A stretch of DNA of 64,000 nucleotides from Cyanoderma ruficeps (lineage: Eukaryota > Chordata > Aves > Passeriformes > Timaliidae). A program made the translations under genes and the position numbers. Shown in pieces: positions 22,401 to 32,931 of the stretch. The DNA lies in contig VZDJ01007747.1 in the NCBI GenBank assembly GCA_008694505.1, positions 41,954,523 to 42,018,522 on the forward strand, in the 5' to 3' direction. Below the pieces are notes generated by a model. It had not been told where the DNA came from, did no database searches, and was given only the letters and a program-made list of their open reading frames with translations. Numbering within the stretch: position 1 is the first letter of the stretch; each line of letters begins with the position of its first letter.

Positions 22401-25400
22401 TGGTGGTGATAACCTGAATGGAGATTCCCAGATTACACCCTGCCTCTTCCACCAGCTGGGGGTCCTGCTTACCCATCACTTCCCTCTTTCAACATCCTCA
22501 TGGGGGCAATGAATCTTATTCCTGGCCCAAGGAGCACTTGTCAGGGGTTGGGTTGACAGGGAGGTATGTCCTCCTTGGCCATGTTTTTGTGCATGGAATT
22601 GTTAATAGCTGAGATGGTTCCCCCAAATCCTGCCAGCACCCAGAGCAGCAAAGCACAAGGGCAGTACAGACCTAGAGAGAATTCCTGTGTTTCACAGGTG
22701 GAAAAGGACAGCAAAAGAGGTAAGTTAGGGCCAAACTGAGGTGAAATTTATCTCTGCATCATGTCCTATATGCAACTGCAGTCTTACTGAGACTATGAGG
22801 TTGACTTTCCAGAGGGATGTAGGTACCTCAGAACACAGGGGGAATGATCAGCAGGATGCCAGGAAAGATCTGCACAGGTCAGGTACACAAATCTCATTGT
22901 CTTACATTATAGGTGAGGTCCTTGACTCTAACTTAAACTCTTCCTATGTGATTTTTAAGGATCTGAGCTCAGCTATCACACATTTAGGCCCACTGGCAAA
23001 TTCTCCCAAGGTGCTACTCAAACACATAAATACCTGCCTTTGACTTTTTGGTCCTGGCTGACGTGTACTTTGCTTTTGTGAATGCATGTAGCACAATGTG
23101 GAGAGGCCAAAAGCACCAGCACCCTCTGAATACCTACCTGGATATTTGGAGTTGTCATTGCCCTGAGAAACAGGGGCACTGCCATTCAGGTGAATGGTTT
23201 AAGCTCCTGACTCTGGGAATCTGAGCCATCGTCTCCCTGGAGTATTGTGAAAATAAACCAATTATTTAAGAGTAATTTCCTCCTGCAGGTGTTTGTTTGG
23301 TCTTCAGCACTATCTTCTGTCTCAGGGATGTGCAGAGAGCCACACAGCCATGCAGGGCACAGCTTTCTCCACATCTGCATTAGCAAAGAGGAGGCAAATA
23401 AGTTCTCTTGGAGGCAGAGGAAAGTGAGAGCTGAGAGTTTGGTTCCTATCCACTTCTAATTGGGATTATGCTGGCAACTATCAGCCCCATCTTTTGATAT
23501 TTGGGAAGAAGAAACAGGAAACTGAACAGCAATAGTGGGCTGCTCCTGCATAAACTATTCTGGCAAAATGCCTTTTAATTTCATGTGAACTGTGCCTGCG
23601 AGAAGACGGAAAGATCAAGCTATCATCAAGAAAGATTAGGATTTGGAGCCAGGTTTTGGAAATTGTCTCCTATCTCAGTAATGAATCAGACACCTTAGGT
23701 TAAATTCGGATCCTACTGAATAAGCATTTTCTTTTTTTGTGTTTACCAGGGCCAAGATTTCACCCCTAACTTCAAATATTCCCAAACACTGCTGTGCCTG
23801 CAGCTTGAAGCTGGTTACCAATGTTACATCCTAAAATTGTATCTCATTTATATTATCCTTGTAGGACCTGATTTTGCTCCCCATTGTGGGCATTCCAATG
23901 CTGAGTTCAGGATGATGGGACTATCTTTTTCTCACTCTGCTGTGTTACAGAACAGTGATATTTTTAAAGTGATTCTTCTTAATTTGTATTATTCCTGGTA
24001 ATTCTAGATTGCAGACTTGGTTTCATTTACATCAGAAATAGGATCCATTTTCTCTGCCCTGGAAGGAAGACACTCTCAAGGGCTTACTGATATTTGTGTG
24101 TTTGACTTTAAGGCAGAAGTTTGTTCCTAATTAATTGAATAAGTGCTTTAATCCCTGGCCTGAGGGCTTCCCATAGAGCATTAGCTGTATTAAGAAGGAA
24201 ATGGAGTGTAATCCCTTTAATATAAGCACAGGAGAACATGAGAGTTTCACATTTCTGGAAATAGTTTCTTTCCTTGTTGCGTTATTTATTCTAATATTAA
24301 TTTACATAAAAGGCAGTGAGGACAAAGGGCTTCTCCTCTTTCCTGACACCAGTGCAGAGCTGTCAGCAGCACACAGCCCTTACAAGAGCATCCTTGGGCT
24401 GTAGACGCACGCTGGTATGTAACAGTGTGCAGAGAGAAATAACTTGTGGAATTCAGCTCATTCCGATGGTGCCTGTGAACACAGCCCAGTGACTGGCTCT
24501 CCTCCTGGAGCTGAGATCTCATCTTCCTGTTTGCATCACTGTAGTGGCCGAAAATCTCGTTTCTGAACCAACGGCTGCACTAGGCTCATGTGCAGCTGCA
24601 GAAATTGGACTCTTATATGAGATTCAGCTCACCAAACCCGGGTTTCTGGATTTATTTCAGCTCCAGCTATGTACCTGCATTGGTCACATGAATCGTCCTA
24701 AATGAGCCAGGAAGTCAGGAAGGATCAGCTCAGAGGGAGATGTCCTCCTTGTGTACACCCAAAATTTGGCAAGATTAATCTTTTGGTGAAATGCATCCAA
24801 ACCTGGTCCAGGCTTGGTGTTTTTTAAAGACTAAATATTGCTCTGTGTATCCAGTGTGGTGTTCCTCTCTTATTCATGGGACAGAGGACTCCATTTGAGC
24901 ATCCCCTGCTGCCTCATCAGAGGAAGAGAATGGCAGCATCTGAAGGGGAGAGTTCAGGTGTCCTCAGCCACCCTCTGTGCAGCAGGTCCAAGTGCAGATC
25001 CCTGCCTGCCCTAATTCTGCAGCGTTCCCTATCCTTCCATGTAGGGAGGTAAGGATGCTGTTTCTGTCTGCTGAGAACACCCACAAAGCATGTCCTTTTC
25101 TGCTCAGTTTCCCCACCTTTTGCTCACCTCTTTAGCAGGATTTGGTGGGGAGGCTTCAAGAACTCACAAAGGGCAGACTTTGTCCCTCTCCTGGCCACGT
25201 GTCCCCAGCATGGCTGGCTGCAGCTGAAAAAGTGGGTAACAGCTCCCCAGCATGACTGTTGGGTGCCTTTGCCTCCAAGAAACACCAACCCGCTCAGGCT
25301 CCCCTTCCTCCACCAACGCCTCCAGGGTTCTGAAGCTCAGTGGTGTCACAATGGAGTTTTCCCTTGACCCTGGAAACACGGTGACCACACAGGCATTGTT

Positions 25401-26807
25401 GGATCCCATCACTGATGTTCCCTCTCCCAGGAGGGGGTCACACCCATTCACCCTCTGGGTGACTTTGGGGCTCCTGCTGCTGGGATGCCGCCATCTCATC
25501 CCTTCTGGGTTCCAACAGACTGCATCCCCTGAGGTGTCCATCTCTGTCCATCCTGGTTGGGTATATTTTACTTTGCTGAAGTTGGCTGAAATCAGTCAGA
25601 CCCTGCCAATTTGAGTATTTCAGCCCCATCTGAATCCCCTTCCTCCTACCAGTAGCCAGCTTTATGTCTCCAATTCCCTTATCCCTTGAGGTGGGATGGA
25701 GGAGATGATCTGGTCTGCTGGTTTTTAACTGAGTGATTTTTCTGGTCCAGGTTCCTGTTTCACCATGGAGATAGTAAGGGATGCAAAGGCATGGAAGGTG
25801 AAGTACACACAAGACTCTCATCCTCACTGGTGTTTAAGTAAGGGGTTTGGCTGGGAAGATAATAAGAACCGGTGACAATGGAATTTTGCATCCTGGCCAA
25901 AAGCAAACACTGGTCTGGGAAGCCCAGAGGGGGAAAAGGGTGAAGTGTTAGAAAAAAAGGACTGAGAATAGAAAATATATCCTTGCCCAAGTTGGGTGAC
26001 TGTTGGCAAGGCACACAAGGCCCTCCCTAAGGTGCTGTGTGCTGCTGCAGTGTCCCTAATCACAGGGACATGGCAGTGCAGCTCCTGCCTGGGCCAGCCA
26101 AGCCACCCCTGTGTGGTGGAAGTGTTTGTGTAGCAGTGGAGGTGACAGTAACACTGCAACTAGAGCTCCCCTAGCTCTTGCCATGCATTGATGAGTTACC
26201 ACGTTTAATGCTTCAGCATAAAAACAGCTCCGGAGCCAGCCTGAAGGCTGCTCTCAGCAGCTTTCCTGGCTCCAACAGTGCTCATGGTGCATGCTGAGGG
26301 ACAAAACACACAGACAGTGCTCTCTCCTTAAAATCCTCCCCGTCTCCAGAAATTTGCACTGCGAGGATGTCTGGTGTTAATGCAGGTGTCACTGGCTTTA
26401 TGTCCCCTGGCAGTTTTCCTCCATAGTTTCTCCAATGCCTTTGCAGAATGAGAATTGACATTAGCCAGCTCTTTAAATATGTGATAAGCACATAGCAAAT
26501 GTTACTGAAATAGAAGATGGAAGCATGTGCTGATTTAACCTGAGTGACACCGGACCTCAGCATCTGATCAAAGTATTTCGGCAGCTCTGTATTAGTGCTC
26601 TGCCTGGGGCCATTTGGGCACTCAGAGGAAGTTTGAGGAAGGCATTTGTTGCAAGGGAAATCCTGGGACAAGAAGAGCCCCAGAAATCATTGCCAAAAGA
26701 GTGCAAGACCTTCCCAGCCGCCCTGCTTGGGGCTGAACTGAGCAAGGAATTGCCCTGTTGGACTGGCCCCAGGTGGCCCAGAAGAGCAGCTCGTCCTCTC
26801 CTGAGCT
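16433..26807. other. gene-free region between FOXI3 and the next gene
   Basis: There are no exons I can support and no tRNA-like fold. It has a short GAGT repeat at 21706-21723. The stretches 19560-20160 and 20160-20440 contain scattered CpGs, TAAATAAA, GTTTATTTTGTTGA and CATTCATAAAAGG cores in complex sequence and are the best candidates for conserved non-coding DNA. Another is 23950-24310. Confidence 0.45.
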
Positions 26808-26828
26808 ATGAGGGAGCATTTTGAGTTT
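26808..26828 (+). CDS. speculative initiating exon
   Basis: The ATG at 26808 opens seven codons ending at a GT (26829-26830). Removing 26829-26898 as a 70-base intron would join it in phase 0 to the first supported exon, giving a 230-residue protein. The donor (TTT|GTAACA) is weak and the intron near the minimum size, so a start exon further upstream is at least as likely. Confidence 0.2.
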
Positions 26829-26898
26829 GTAACACCACGTTTGATGGCTTCCCCCCAAGGCTTAGCGCTTCCTCACGTTTGCCTTCTCTCCCTTCCAG

Positions 26899-26991
26899 CT
26901 GCCCCCTGCACTGGACACGTACAAGAGCATTTACAGGAAGGACTACTGCTGGCACGGCGATTATCACTCACCCACTCAGGCACACGTTCCG
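26899..26991 (+). CDS. TEX37-like exon A (31 codons)
   Basis: The acceptor is TCTCCCTTCCAG, and the frame starts LPPALDTYKSIYRKDY. The donor CCG|GTACCG is weak. Both ends are phase 0. Confidence 0.6.
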
Positions 26992-29900
26992 GTACCGTGC
27001 TCTTTTCCTGCCTTGCATCCCCAGCTCCCCTCCCGGCTCAGCTGGGGACAGGGACGGTGCCAAAGAGGCAGCAGCAGTGGGTGCTGCCTGTGACCCACCA
27101 GCAGGTCCCATCACGCCCAAATGCCTTCGCCCTGTGCCCCCATCCCTCCTGCGGGAAATCCCCCTTGCACCCTCCGGTAAAGCTGTTGGTGGGGAGTGAT
27201 GCTAATTACGCTCATTAAGGCAGGGCACTAACGACTGCTTGCTGAACCGGTGCCTGAGCCTTGGAGTCCGCTCGCTCCCCGTGGGTGCCTCAGGGTCAGA
27301 CCCATCCCGGGAGCGCCTTGCGGAGGGGGGATTGCTTTTGGGATGGGGATGGCTCCTTGCCCTGACACGGGCTTGAGAAGACTTCTGTGGGGAAGCTGGG
27401 GTTGGTTTTTTTCCTAATCTCCTGGCAGTGCGAGCGACCCCCTGAGCTATTTAATCTGATTTGCCTCGCTCCGCCTGCCCTGGCTTAATTGCTTGTGGCA
27501 GCCCGGTGGGGACAGCTGCGGTTTGCCCTGGGCCACTGCGGAGAAGTGGTGGGGGGCATGTTCGGCTGCCGGAGCGCTTTGGGCTCATACGCTCATGAGA
27601 GAGGGGGAAAAAAAAAAGTTGAGGCTGGGGAGGAAAAGAAGGGGGGGGGGGCGGGGAACAACAGAGAAATCATTGTGTGAGGGTGCCCGCCGGGACAGAG
27701 GGGCTGTCTGGGGGCACCGCTGCCATCCCCGCCCGGGCGGCAGCCTGGGGAGTCCTCTCTCCTGTCCTCTCCTCTCTCGTCTCTCCCCTCTCCTCTCCTC
27801 TCGCCCCGGGGAGCTCTCCCGCTGCCAGCCGCCTTCATTAGCGCTGCTGCTCGGGGCTCCCGCTGTTCTCCGGGCCGGCCAGGGCTTCCTGGGCAGCTCC
27901 AGCCTTAGGTGGCTGCTCCGCTTCCAGCAGCCCGGCTGGCAGCGCAGGGTTTAACCCCTGCCTGCTGGAGCGCAGTTTCCAAACCGTGCATCTCAGTTTC
28001 TTTTTATTTTCTCCTTGTCCTTTATTTATTTCGTTTAAACCTTATTTTTTGGAAGGCTACACGCTTCCTGTGGAGGTGCTGGTGTAGTTTGGGAGATAGG
28101 AAAGGAGGAAGCTGTGTCTGATTCTCCTGGGTTGCAGCTCCCTTTGGCTCCTTATTAATTCCCAAGGCCTGCCAAAGAGAGCTGTCCCACTGGGTAGTGT
28201 GATGATGAGGTCCTCGGGAGTCTCAGGTTTCCCTCTTGGCCCTGATAGGATTTGTTCTTGTTTAAGAGAGTAAACCAACTGTGATGTTTTTATCTGTGGC
28301 ATTTTGGGCACTAATCTATTCCCAAGGGGAAGGGGAATTCCTTGGGTTAAGGAAGAATGCACTGGCTGGTAAGCCGTCCTCAGCAGGGTCTCCTGGAACC
28401 TCTTTTCACTCTGGAGATACCTCAGGAGGAACTCTGGCCATCCTCAGTGGGGGCAGCCCCCAAACAGAGGTAGTTTCAGTAGCTCTGCAGCCTCCACCTG
28501 CCCTACTGTCAGCCTGGCACAGGAAAAACATTAGGGGATTGCCCTGGGAATGAACAGAAACCCACAAAGATCCAAAACAACAATAGACAAACCCTGTGAG
28601 GATGGTCCTTGCTGGCCCAGCAGCCTGGAGGAGCTCACAGCAGGAGAATCCCTTTCTGAGCCCCTAAAAACCATCAGGAGCTGCAGTGTGCAGCTGGAGA
28701 GGCTGGAGACAGCACCCACACCAGAATCTTCTTTAGCCTTTCCCTGACAGGAACCCTGGAGCCATTCCCTCTCCCACTGCCTTTGTCAGGGCTCCCTCCC
28801 TCCTTCCCACTGCCCACCCAGGCCCCAGCAGAGTCCCAAGCTGTAAGATGGGCAGACAGAGGAATCTGTGGTGATTCCTGGACCCCAACGAGAGCCACAC
28901 TGCTGCTCTGTGGCCACTGTACCCCCAGGGATGCTGACCCCAGGCCCGGGTTTTGCTGTGGGCAGGTGTTTGACAATGCTTTAGCAACTGCCCTCCCCAG
29001 TTTCTGCCTCTCCATTCATACTGGACTTTTTTTTTTTTCCCTGCAGAAACCTTCATTCCCTACCTTTGGAGAGCTCCCCAAGTGCTACCTGCCAGGGTGC
29101 CGCCCCTCTGACCTGTCACCAAGATGGGCGGGGAAACTGGAGGTTCTCGCGGAGCCGATGTACGACCTGTCTTGTTGCCCGCCCCTTCCAGCTCCTGCTG
29201 CCACGGCTGCAACTGAGGGTAACCCCTGATGCTGGCCCTGCTGCTGAGCAGCTGACTGGCCGTGTCAGCCTGAGGGACTGTCTGCCTGGGCCTCTGCCAG
29301 CCCCCCAGCCCCTGGTCCGTGCTGGCTGGACACACATGGATGGCAGCATCCTGATGATGCCTCGGTGCTGAGCTGAGCCTGGCGAGAATTCACACGTGGG
29401 CACAGCACCCTGGCCCCATGAATGTGCAGCTCCCAGGGCAGCTCAAAGCACGGGTGTAGGAGCTGGGGTTTTAGAAACATCTCAACAACCACTTCTAGCA
29501 AGGGTCTCTAAGGGTTTTATCTTCACAGCTCTGTTGGGATGGAGGGAGATGCAGACAATCCCATGTTGCAGAATTGCAGGGAGGGAAAAGGACTCTGGTT
29601 GGGTGTGAGGGGTTTGGATGGTTCAGACTCCTTCTGCTGAGGGTACCTGTCTGACAGCAAATGCAGCAAAGGTGCCGGTAGCCAGTCCTCAGCCACACCA
29701 TTTAATAGCTTGGTTGCATGGATTAAAATGCTCATGGAAGTCAGGAAAACAAAAGGAGGACACCAAATGTCACTCAGCCATGCTCAACCATCCTAAAGCA
29801 GTGGGGATTTTTCTCTGACCTCTTGCTTGAGGGTGAAGAGGGTGTCATTACTCAGCAGTACTCTAGAAGCAAACAGGAAGCATGGCCAGGGATGTCCTCT

Positions 29901-32900
29901 CTGTTCCCTGAGCTGATCTCTCTGATGCCTGTGTCTGGATCCTTTCATGATCAGAGGGGAGCAAAGACACAGCCATCTCCTGTAGCTTAATGCCACCCTG
30001 ACAGTGAGGTGAAATAAGCCTTGGTGGGTTTTCTCGCTCCACTCTAAAGAAGGAGAGTCTGGACAAACAGCTCTCGTGTCTCCATATGGACTCCACTTAC
30101 CTGTGGGGCCTTCAGAGGTGCCAAGCCCATCTGAAGCTGTCTTACACTAATGACAAAAGTCCCATGGGCTTTTCCCTTCCTGCTCTGCCCCTGTGTATCC
30201 CAGCAGTGCAGTTTTTCTCCCTTTCACACACAGACCTGCTGCAGAGGGTCTCCTGTTAGTGCTCCAGGGCAATGTGGAGACAGCAGGCTCCTTCCACTTG
30301 CTTTGCACCAACATAAATCCTTTCCCTACTTGTATCATGAACAAAATTGATGCACCTTAGCAAAGCTCTGCTGAAGTGACTGGGTCTGCCCTGATTTTTG
30401 CCAGCTGGGACTGCAACCTACCCTGTCAAAGGGTAGGATTTGGGTGAGTAATTGATGGTGATCTCTGACTAACTCACCTTCTTCTCCTCCCAAGTCTCAG
30501 GGCCGTTGGTGCCAAGGCCACCTGCAGCCTTGGTCAACTACCAGCAACTGGCCCAGGATTTGTACCTGGAAGGGCTGAACGATGCTGATAAAAACAAAAC
30601 CAAGTCCCGGAGCTCATCTGTTACAATGAATGGTCAGTGGATGGAGGCTGTGGCAGCTGCCCCATGAGAATGACTGGTGGCCTTTAGCCTGGTTTTATGT
30701 TTTTTAATATAATTCCAGAAGAGACTGAGGAGTGTGAAGTGAGAGTGAGTGACACAGGAAGGGTTCACAGAGCCCCTGTAACCATTTGCCCATTGCTGGG
30801 GAGAAGCAGGGCAGAGAAAAACAGTTCCCTTCTAGAAGAAGTTTGAGTGTTGTATATGGTGTTTCTTTCACCCCAGTTTCCAGACAGCAGAGAAAAACAG
30901 TTCCCTTCTAGAAGTTTGAGTGTTGTAAGTGGTGTTTCTTTCACCCCAGTTTCCAGACAGCCCATCTCATGGACCACAGCCCTGCACAAGGTGGTCTCCC
31001 TGGAAATAATGTCATGAGACACGAAACTGCTGGGTTGCATTAACAGCCTGACATGGCCGCGGACGTGTGACACACCTGTAACCTCAGCCCCAGTGACAAC
31101 AACAAAAATACTCTCCCAGTGACTCATTGTAGGAATGTGTCATTCTTAAAATACCCTGAAAATCTGCCTACAATGGGAGGCTCTTCTTTGTGTGTCCTCC
31201 CTGCATGTTTATCCCCAGTTAGATCTGCTTGATCAGAAGGACACACACCAAGCTGTGAACACACAGATAAGACATCTCTGGAGAGTCAGATGGGAGATGG
31301 AATCTCTTCAAAACAACTCCCACAGAGATTCGGGGGAAGATACTACATGATATCACAGCAGATGTGATGGTCCTTATTTAGGGGTTAAGTGAGCCATGAA
31401 TCTCTTCCTTGGTTTAGTCCCTGATGAGTGGCATAATGGACATATAGAAAATAGACAGTATGGGAACATTTATACCAGGTGACAAGTCAATATCCAGGCA
31501 GGAAGATCACAAGATATCATTTCCACGTCTGCCTTGTGTGGCTTCCCTTATAGAAAATAAGGGCTGAATAATCTCATCTGAATGACCTTATCTACACCAG
31601 GGAAGCAATTCCTGCATTTTCCCTTGGTTAACCCCTTCATCATGGTAACTCCAACAGCAGTGCTGGAAGCACAAACAGCCGATGGAGCTCAGGGGAAGGG
31701 GGAACACTCAGACTGTGCAGTATAGGAGACAGAGACCCAAAAAAGTCTTTAAATTATTTGCACTCTCTTTCATTAGACTACTCTGACCCTGAGTGGAAAA
31801 CTATCTACCAGCAAGATTACGAGGGCCGGAAAGGAATCTTTGCTGGATTGTACACAGAGGACATGAGGCCTTCTCCCATTTTTCCTGAAGACAACCGCTT
31901 CAACACGTAAGGGAGAAGAGGGATAGGGAGGAGAAGGTGGCTGCTGGGAGTGGGGGACAGGGCAGTAGTAAGTCAGGGAGGTTTTGGAATTGGAAGGTGT
32001 TTCTCAAGTGTATTTCTCCTTGTCCATGTTATGCAATGAGCCCAAAGAAATTCCCTCAAGGACAAATCCACTCCCATCCACTCCCAAAGGCTGATCAGCC
32101 TTTTCTTGAAAAGTTTTGCAGCGGAGTTGATACGAGTGGGGGGACAACTTTTGGGGCAGCCTCATCCCTGTGGAAAGATCCTCGTGGGGCTAGGGCAGGA
32201 AGCATGTCTCATAATTTCCATGCCCAGGCTTCCCCTAGGAAAAGGCTTTCTAAAATCAAACAGGGCAGGAGGTGTTTGCAACGTGACTCATCTGCACACT
32301 ATGAACCAAACAGGCATAAACTGCTCCTGAGCTCTCATTTCTCACTGGAAAGGCAATTCCTCCCCACTGCCTCACGCCCCCCACCTTCCCCTCACACACA
32401 TATATTTCAGCTCTGCATGGCAGATTTTAATCTGGAGTTATGTGTGGGGTGGAGACTGCGCCTGTGTGATGGTAGGCCCAGGTGGGAGATGGATCCCAGT
32501 GGCTGCCGTGTGTGTTGCAGCATCTGCCCTGTTCCTGATGGAGGCAGGCTGTTCCCCCTCTCCCCCATCCCATCTGAATGGCTTTTGCTTGTCCCACAAA
32601 AGATTTGTTTGCCCCACACAGATTTGTTTGCCCCACACAGATTTGTTTGCCCCACACAGATGATCTGTTTGCCCTACCCCTACAGGCTGGTTGAATGCTG
32701 AGGAAGGGGAGGCAGGTCCCTTGTCCTGGTGCACGAAGCACAGGGTGGAGCTCCTCTCCTTACCCCCTTCCCCACGTTGTCTGCAGGAGCCGCTGGGTTA
32801 CTGAGTATGCTGACAGCTACAACATCTTCCTGAAGAGGCTGGACTGGTCATCTCCCATCTCTGCACAATGGCTGCCCTTCGGGAAGGATGCACGGTGGAC

Positions 32901-32931
32901 ACCACGATGGAGAGTGCCACCACAGTGCTAA
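26899..32931 (+). CDS. TEX37: Tyr-rich protein, probable TEX37/SPMIP9 (5 exons, start exon missing)
   Basis: The model is join(26899..26991, 29047..29218, 30501..30632, 31777..31906, 32787..32931): 672 bases, 223 residues plus TAA. All four junctions keep phase (0, 1, 1, 2) with GT-AG sites and good pyrimidine tracts. The protein is rich in Tyr, Trp and Pro without a globular-domain signature. The first exon has LDTYKSIYRKDYCWHGDY, exon 4 has DPEWKTIYQQDYEGRKG, and exon 5 has WVTEYADSYNIFLKRLDW. Short repeated Tyr-containing motifs of this kind are typical of axonemal microtubule inner proteins. In human, TEX37 (SPMIP9), a sperm microtubule inner protein, lies divergently beside FOXI3, and this gene has that place and orientation. 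Length is close to but above the roughly 180 residues of the human protein. A TAG at 26863 blocks the frame upstream, so the start codon lies in an earlier exon. The identity is inferred; the gene structure is better supported. Confidence 0.6.
27240..27960. promoter_or_regulatory. CpG-rich patch in the first intron of the TEX37-like gene
   Basis: GC content and CpG density rise here compared with flanks on both sides. It contains a G-run (27641-27651) and a CT-rich tract (about 27755-27806). It could be an alternative promoter or an enhancer. No TATA box or start exon is evident. Confidence 0.4.
27755..27806. repeat. CT-rich (TCTCC)n tract
   Basis: A pyrimidine-only stretch built from TCCTCTC-type units, interrupted by single G bases. 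Confidence 0.8.
29047..29218 (+). CDS. TEX37-like exon B (57 codons + 1)
   Basis: It has the strongest acceptor in the gene, a T-run followed by CCCTGCAG. It starts KPSFPTFGELPKCYLPGC and ends at GAG G|GTAACC, leaving phase 1. This exon is the least similar to anything I recognise. Confidence 0.55.
30501..30632 (+). CDS. TEX37-like exon C (44 codons)
   Basis: It begins after AAGTCTCAG and encodes PLVPRPPAALVNYQQLAQDL then YLEGLNDADKNKTKSRSS. The donor AATG|GTCAGT leaves phase 1. Confidence 0.65.
30811..30959 (+). repeat. tandem duplication, 76 + 73 bp
   Basis: The units are 30811-30886 and 30887-30959. Both start GCAGAGAAAAACAGTTCCC and end CCCCAGTTTCCAGACA. They are near-identical, the second lacking one GAA, which points to a recent duplication. 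It lies in the intron between exons C and D. Confidence 0.95.
31777..31906 (+). CDS. TEX37-like exon D
   Basis: The acceptor is CTCTCTTTCATTAG. The G carried over plus AC completes Asp, then YSDPEWKTIYQQDYEGRKG and a Pro/Ile segment ending NRFN. The donor CAC|GTAAGG is close to consensus and leaves phase 2. Confidence 0.75.
32601..32676 (+). repeat. 19-bp tandem repeat, 3 perfect + 1 diverged copy
   Basis: The unit AGATTTGTTTGCCCCACAC is repeated at 32601, 32620 and 32639, with a diverged fourth copy from 32658. It ends about 110 bases before the acceptor of the terminal TEX37-like exon. Confidence 0.95.
32787..32931 (+). CDS. TEX37-like terminal exon
   Basis: It begins after TTGTCTGCAG. 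The carried-over AC plus G completes Thr, followed by SRWVTEYADSYNIFLKRLDW and a Trp/Arg-rich end, with TAA at 32929-32931. I see no AATAAA soon after; ATTAAA at 33559-33564 is the nearest candidate. Confidence 0.75.

Noticed and set aside
31937..32701. Open frame of 254 codons between exons D and E of the TEX37-like gene
   Set aside because: It sits wholly in an intron, ends in the 19-bp repeat and contains no recognisable domain. The flanking exons splice in phase without it.
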